Shown here one piece after another: positions 44,848 to 46,160 of a stretch of 46,160 bases of DNA. Source of the stretch: Desulfobacterales bacterium (GTDB lineage Bacteria; Desulfobacterota; Desulfobacteria; Desulfobacterales; SpSt-501). Each line of letters starts with the position of its first letter. Positions within the stretch are counted from its first letter, which is position 1. Position numbers and translations under genes: made by a program. The notes under the pieces are model-generated. The model worked only from the letters and a program-made list of their open reading frames with translations, ran no database searches and was not told the origin of the DNA. The DNA is taken from positions 1 through 46,160 of the forward strand of contig JALOOU010000070.1 in NCBI GenBank assembly GCA_025454255.1, given 5' to 3'.

Positions 44848-45831
44848 TCAACTCGACTGCGGGCCCCCGACCGCTGCGGCCTCCAAGGCCGCGATCAACT
44901 CCAGCATGTCCGCGGGCAGCGGGGACTCGAACAGCCGGCGTTCGCCGGTGGCGGGGTGGGAGAGTTCGATCCGCCAGGCGTGTAGCATCTGGCGCCGCAG
45001 CCCGGACAGCAGGGATCGGGCCGGCTCCGCGAGCGAAGCGGGCGCGGGGCGGCTGCGGGCGTAGACGGGATCGCCGAGGACGGGGTGGTGGATGGCGGCG
45101 CAGTGCACACGGATCTGGTGGGTGCGCCCGGTGCGCAGATCCACCCGCAGCAGGCTGAAGGCGCCCAACCGGCGCTCCACGCGCCAGCCGGTCTCGGCCT
45201 GGCGCGGGGAGCGGCTCCGGGTGGACATGCGCTGGCGGTCGACCGGGTGGCGCCCGATCGGCAGGCGGATGACCCCGGCCGCGGTCGCCATGCGCCCGTG
45301 CACGAGCGCCAGATAGTCTTTATGGACCGCACGGGCCTTGAACTGTGCGGCGAGGTGCTCCAGGGCGGCGGCGGTTTTGGCGACCACCAGGGTGCCGGAG
45401 GTGTCCTTGTCGAGCCGGTGCACGATCCCCGGGCGCAGTTCGGCGCCGATGCCGGCCAGATCCGGGCAGTGGTGCAGCAGCGCATTGACCAGCGTGCCGG
45501 AGGAATGCCCCGGGGCTGGATGCACCACGAGCCCGGCCGGTTTGTTGACCACGACCATGTGCTCGTCTTCATGGAGGATGTCCAGGGGGATGGGCTCCGG
45601 CAGGAACCCGCTGGGGCGCGGGGCCGGCACGCTCCCGGCCACGGTCTGCCCGGCCTTGAGGCAGTGGCCGGGCTTGCGCGGCCGGCCGTCGACCTGAACG
45701 GCGCCGGCGGTGATGAGCAGGGCCGCAAATGAGCGCGAGCAGCCCGGCAAACGCTGCGCCATGAAGACGTCCAGCCTCCGTCCCGCGTCGCAGGGCGCCA
45801 CGTGCAGGCGGAAGGGGCCGACGGGGGGCAT
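44848..45831 (-). CDS. rluD: RluD/RluA-family 23S rRNA pseudouridine synthase
   Basis: A 327-aa protein. An N-terminal S4-like RNA-binding domain (about 15-75) is followed by the catalytic domain: VNKPAGLVVHPAPG at 95-108, then HRLDKDTSG at 138-146 with Asp141 as the catalytic residue, and RTGRTHQIRVH further on. RluD modifies positions 1911/1915/1917 of 23S rRNA. Assignment within RluA/C/D rests on length, the S4 domain and motif context, so the symbol is probable rather than certain. It lies 7 bases after the CarD-family gene on the same strand. Confidence 0.88.
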   Translation of the reverse strand: MPPVGPFRLHVAPCDAGRRLDVFMAQRLPGCSRSFAALLITAGAVQVDGRPRKPGHCLKAGQTVAGSVPAPRPSGFLPEPIPLDILHEDEHMVVVNKPAGLVVHPAPGHSSGTLVNALLHHCPDLAGIGAELRPGIVHRLDKDTSGTLVVAKTAAALEHLAAQFKARAVHKDYLALVHGRMATAAGVIRLPIGRHPVDRQRMSTRSRSPRQAETGWRVERRLGAFSLLRVDLRTGRTHQIRVHCAAIHHPVLGDPVYARSRPAPASLAEPARSLLSGLRRQMLHAWRIELSHPATGERRLFESPLPADMLELIAALEAAAVGGPQSS

Positions 45832-45838
45832 GCCGGGG

Positions 45839-46160
45839 TCAGGCGGCTTCGGAGGCGAACAGGGATTCGATTTCGGTGATGATGGTCTTCTCGTCGGTTT
45901 TTTTGGCCCGCGACAGCTCCTTTACCAGCAGGATCTGGGCCGTGTCGTAGAGCTTGCGCTCGCCGAAGGAGAGGTCTTTGGTGAGTTTGAGGCGGAAGAG
46001 ATCGCGAAACACCTCGGCCACGTCGTAGAGCGAGCCGGTCTTGATCTTCTCCATGTATTCGCGATAGCGGCGGTTCCAGGTCTGGTTGTCGGCCAGCAGC
46101 TCGCGCTTGGTCTTCATGACGGCATAGACCTTGGGGACCTCCTTGGCATCGATCAGGCAG
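45839..46160 (-). CDS. carD: CarD/CdnL-family transcription regulator (N-terminus beyond the window)
   Basis: The frame is open to the right edge; about 106 residues are visible. NQTWNRRYREYMEKIKTG and VAEVFRDLFRLKLTKDLSFG, with ERKLYDTAQILLVKEL, match the helical C-terminal DNA-binding domain of CarD/CdnL proteins. The N-terminal RNA-polymerase-interacting Tudor-like domain would lie mostly outside. The ATG at 46117 is internal, since upstream codons (KEVPKVYAV) still align with the family. Known members stabilise open complexes at rRNA and other promoters. The gene is probably co-transcribed with the pseudouridine synthase. Confidence 0.9.
   Translation of the reverse strand, partial: CLIDAKEVPKVYAVMKTKRELLADNQTWNRRYREYMEKIKTGSLYDVAEVFRDLFRLKLTKDLSFGERKLYDTAQILLVKELSRAKKTDEKTIITEIESLFASEAA

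Overview
The window looks like a GC-rich Gram-negative chromosome, most likely from the Desulfobacterota (former Deltaproteobacteria). The support is a meso-DAP type MurE (DNPR motif), a complete mraZ-to-ftsZ division/cell-wall (dcw) cluster of proteobacterial layout, a CarD/CdnL-type regulator next to an RluD-type pseudouridine synthase, and a secreted SBBP-repeat protein of a kind common in that phylum. This assignment is inference from gene content; there is no rRNA or tRNA in the window.

The left half (about 1-26090) lies entirely on the minus strand. Transcription runs from 26090 down. A multi-TM GT39-like protein and a Wzx-type flippase come first, then a chain of glycosyltransferases (CgeB-like, several GT4, one GT2, one GT9), five SAM-dependent methyltransferases, a FemA/B-like aminoacyltransferase, a glutamine-dependent asparagine-synthase-type amidotransferase and a full-length ABC exporter. 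Most junctions are 4-base ATGA/GTGA overlaps, so this is one long translationally coupled surface-glycan operon. Its downstream end changes character: a low-GC HepT/MntA toxin-antitoxin pair with the antitoxin gene frameshifted, a radical SAM/SPASM protein, and an S26-type peptidase overlapping it. After a 0.5 kb non-coding stretch comes a secreted SBBP beta-propeller protein that runs off the left edge.

Bases 26091-26664 are a divergent intergenic region. It holds several hairpins, a terminator-like element, an 11-base-period direct repeat and, at its right end, a clear sigma70-type promoter followed by three MraZ boxes.

The right half is on the plus strand: mraZ-rsmH-ftsL-ftsI-murE-murF-mraY-murD-ftsW-murG-murC-ftsQ-ftsA-ftsZ (26665-42819). 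It is mostly overlapping and has no murB or ddl. A 71-base gap before murF is built from 7-base tandem repeats and contains a small upstream reading frame that ends one base before the murF start. After ftsZ come hairpins, a B12-binding/radical SAM gene whose N-terminal region has a deletion and frameshift, a REP-like palindrome, and, on the minus strand, an RluD-family gene and the C-terminal part of a CarD-family regulator that runs off the right edge.

Together the genes cover synthesis and export of a decorated surface polysaccharide (left) and peptidoglycan precursor synthesis plus the divisome (right). The least explained material is the radical SAM/S26 peptidase pair with a possible small peptide gene, the broken toxin-antitoxin pair, and the repeat-built leader of murF.
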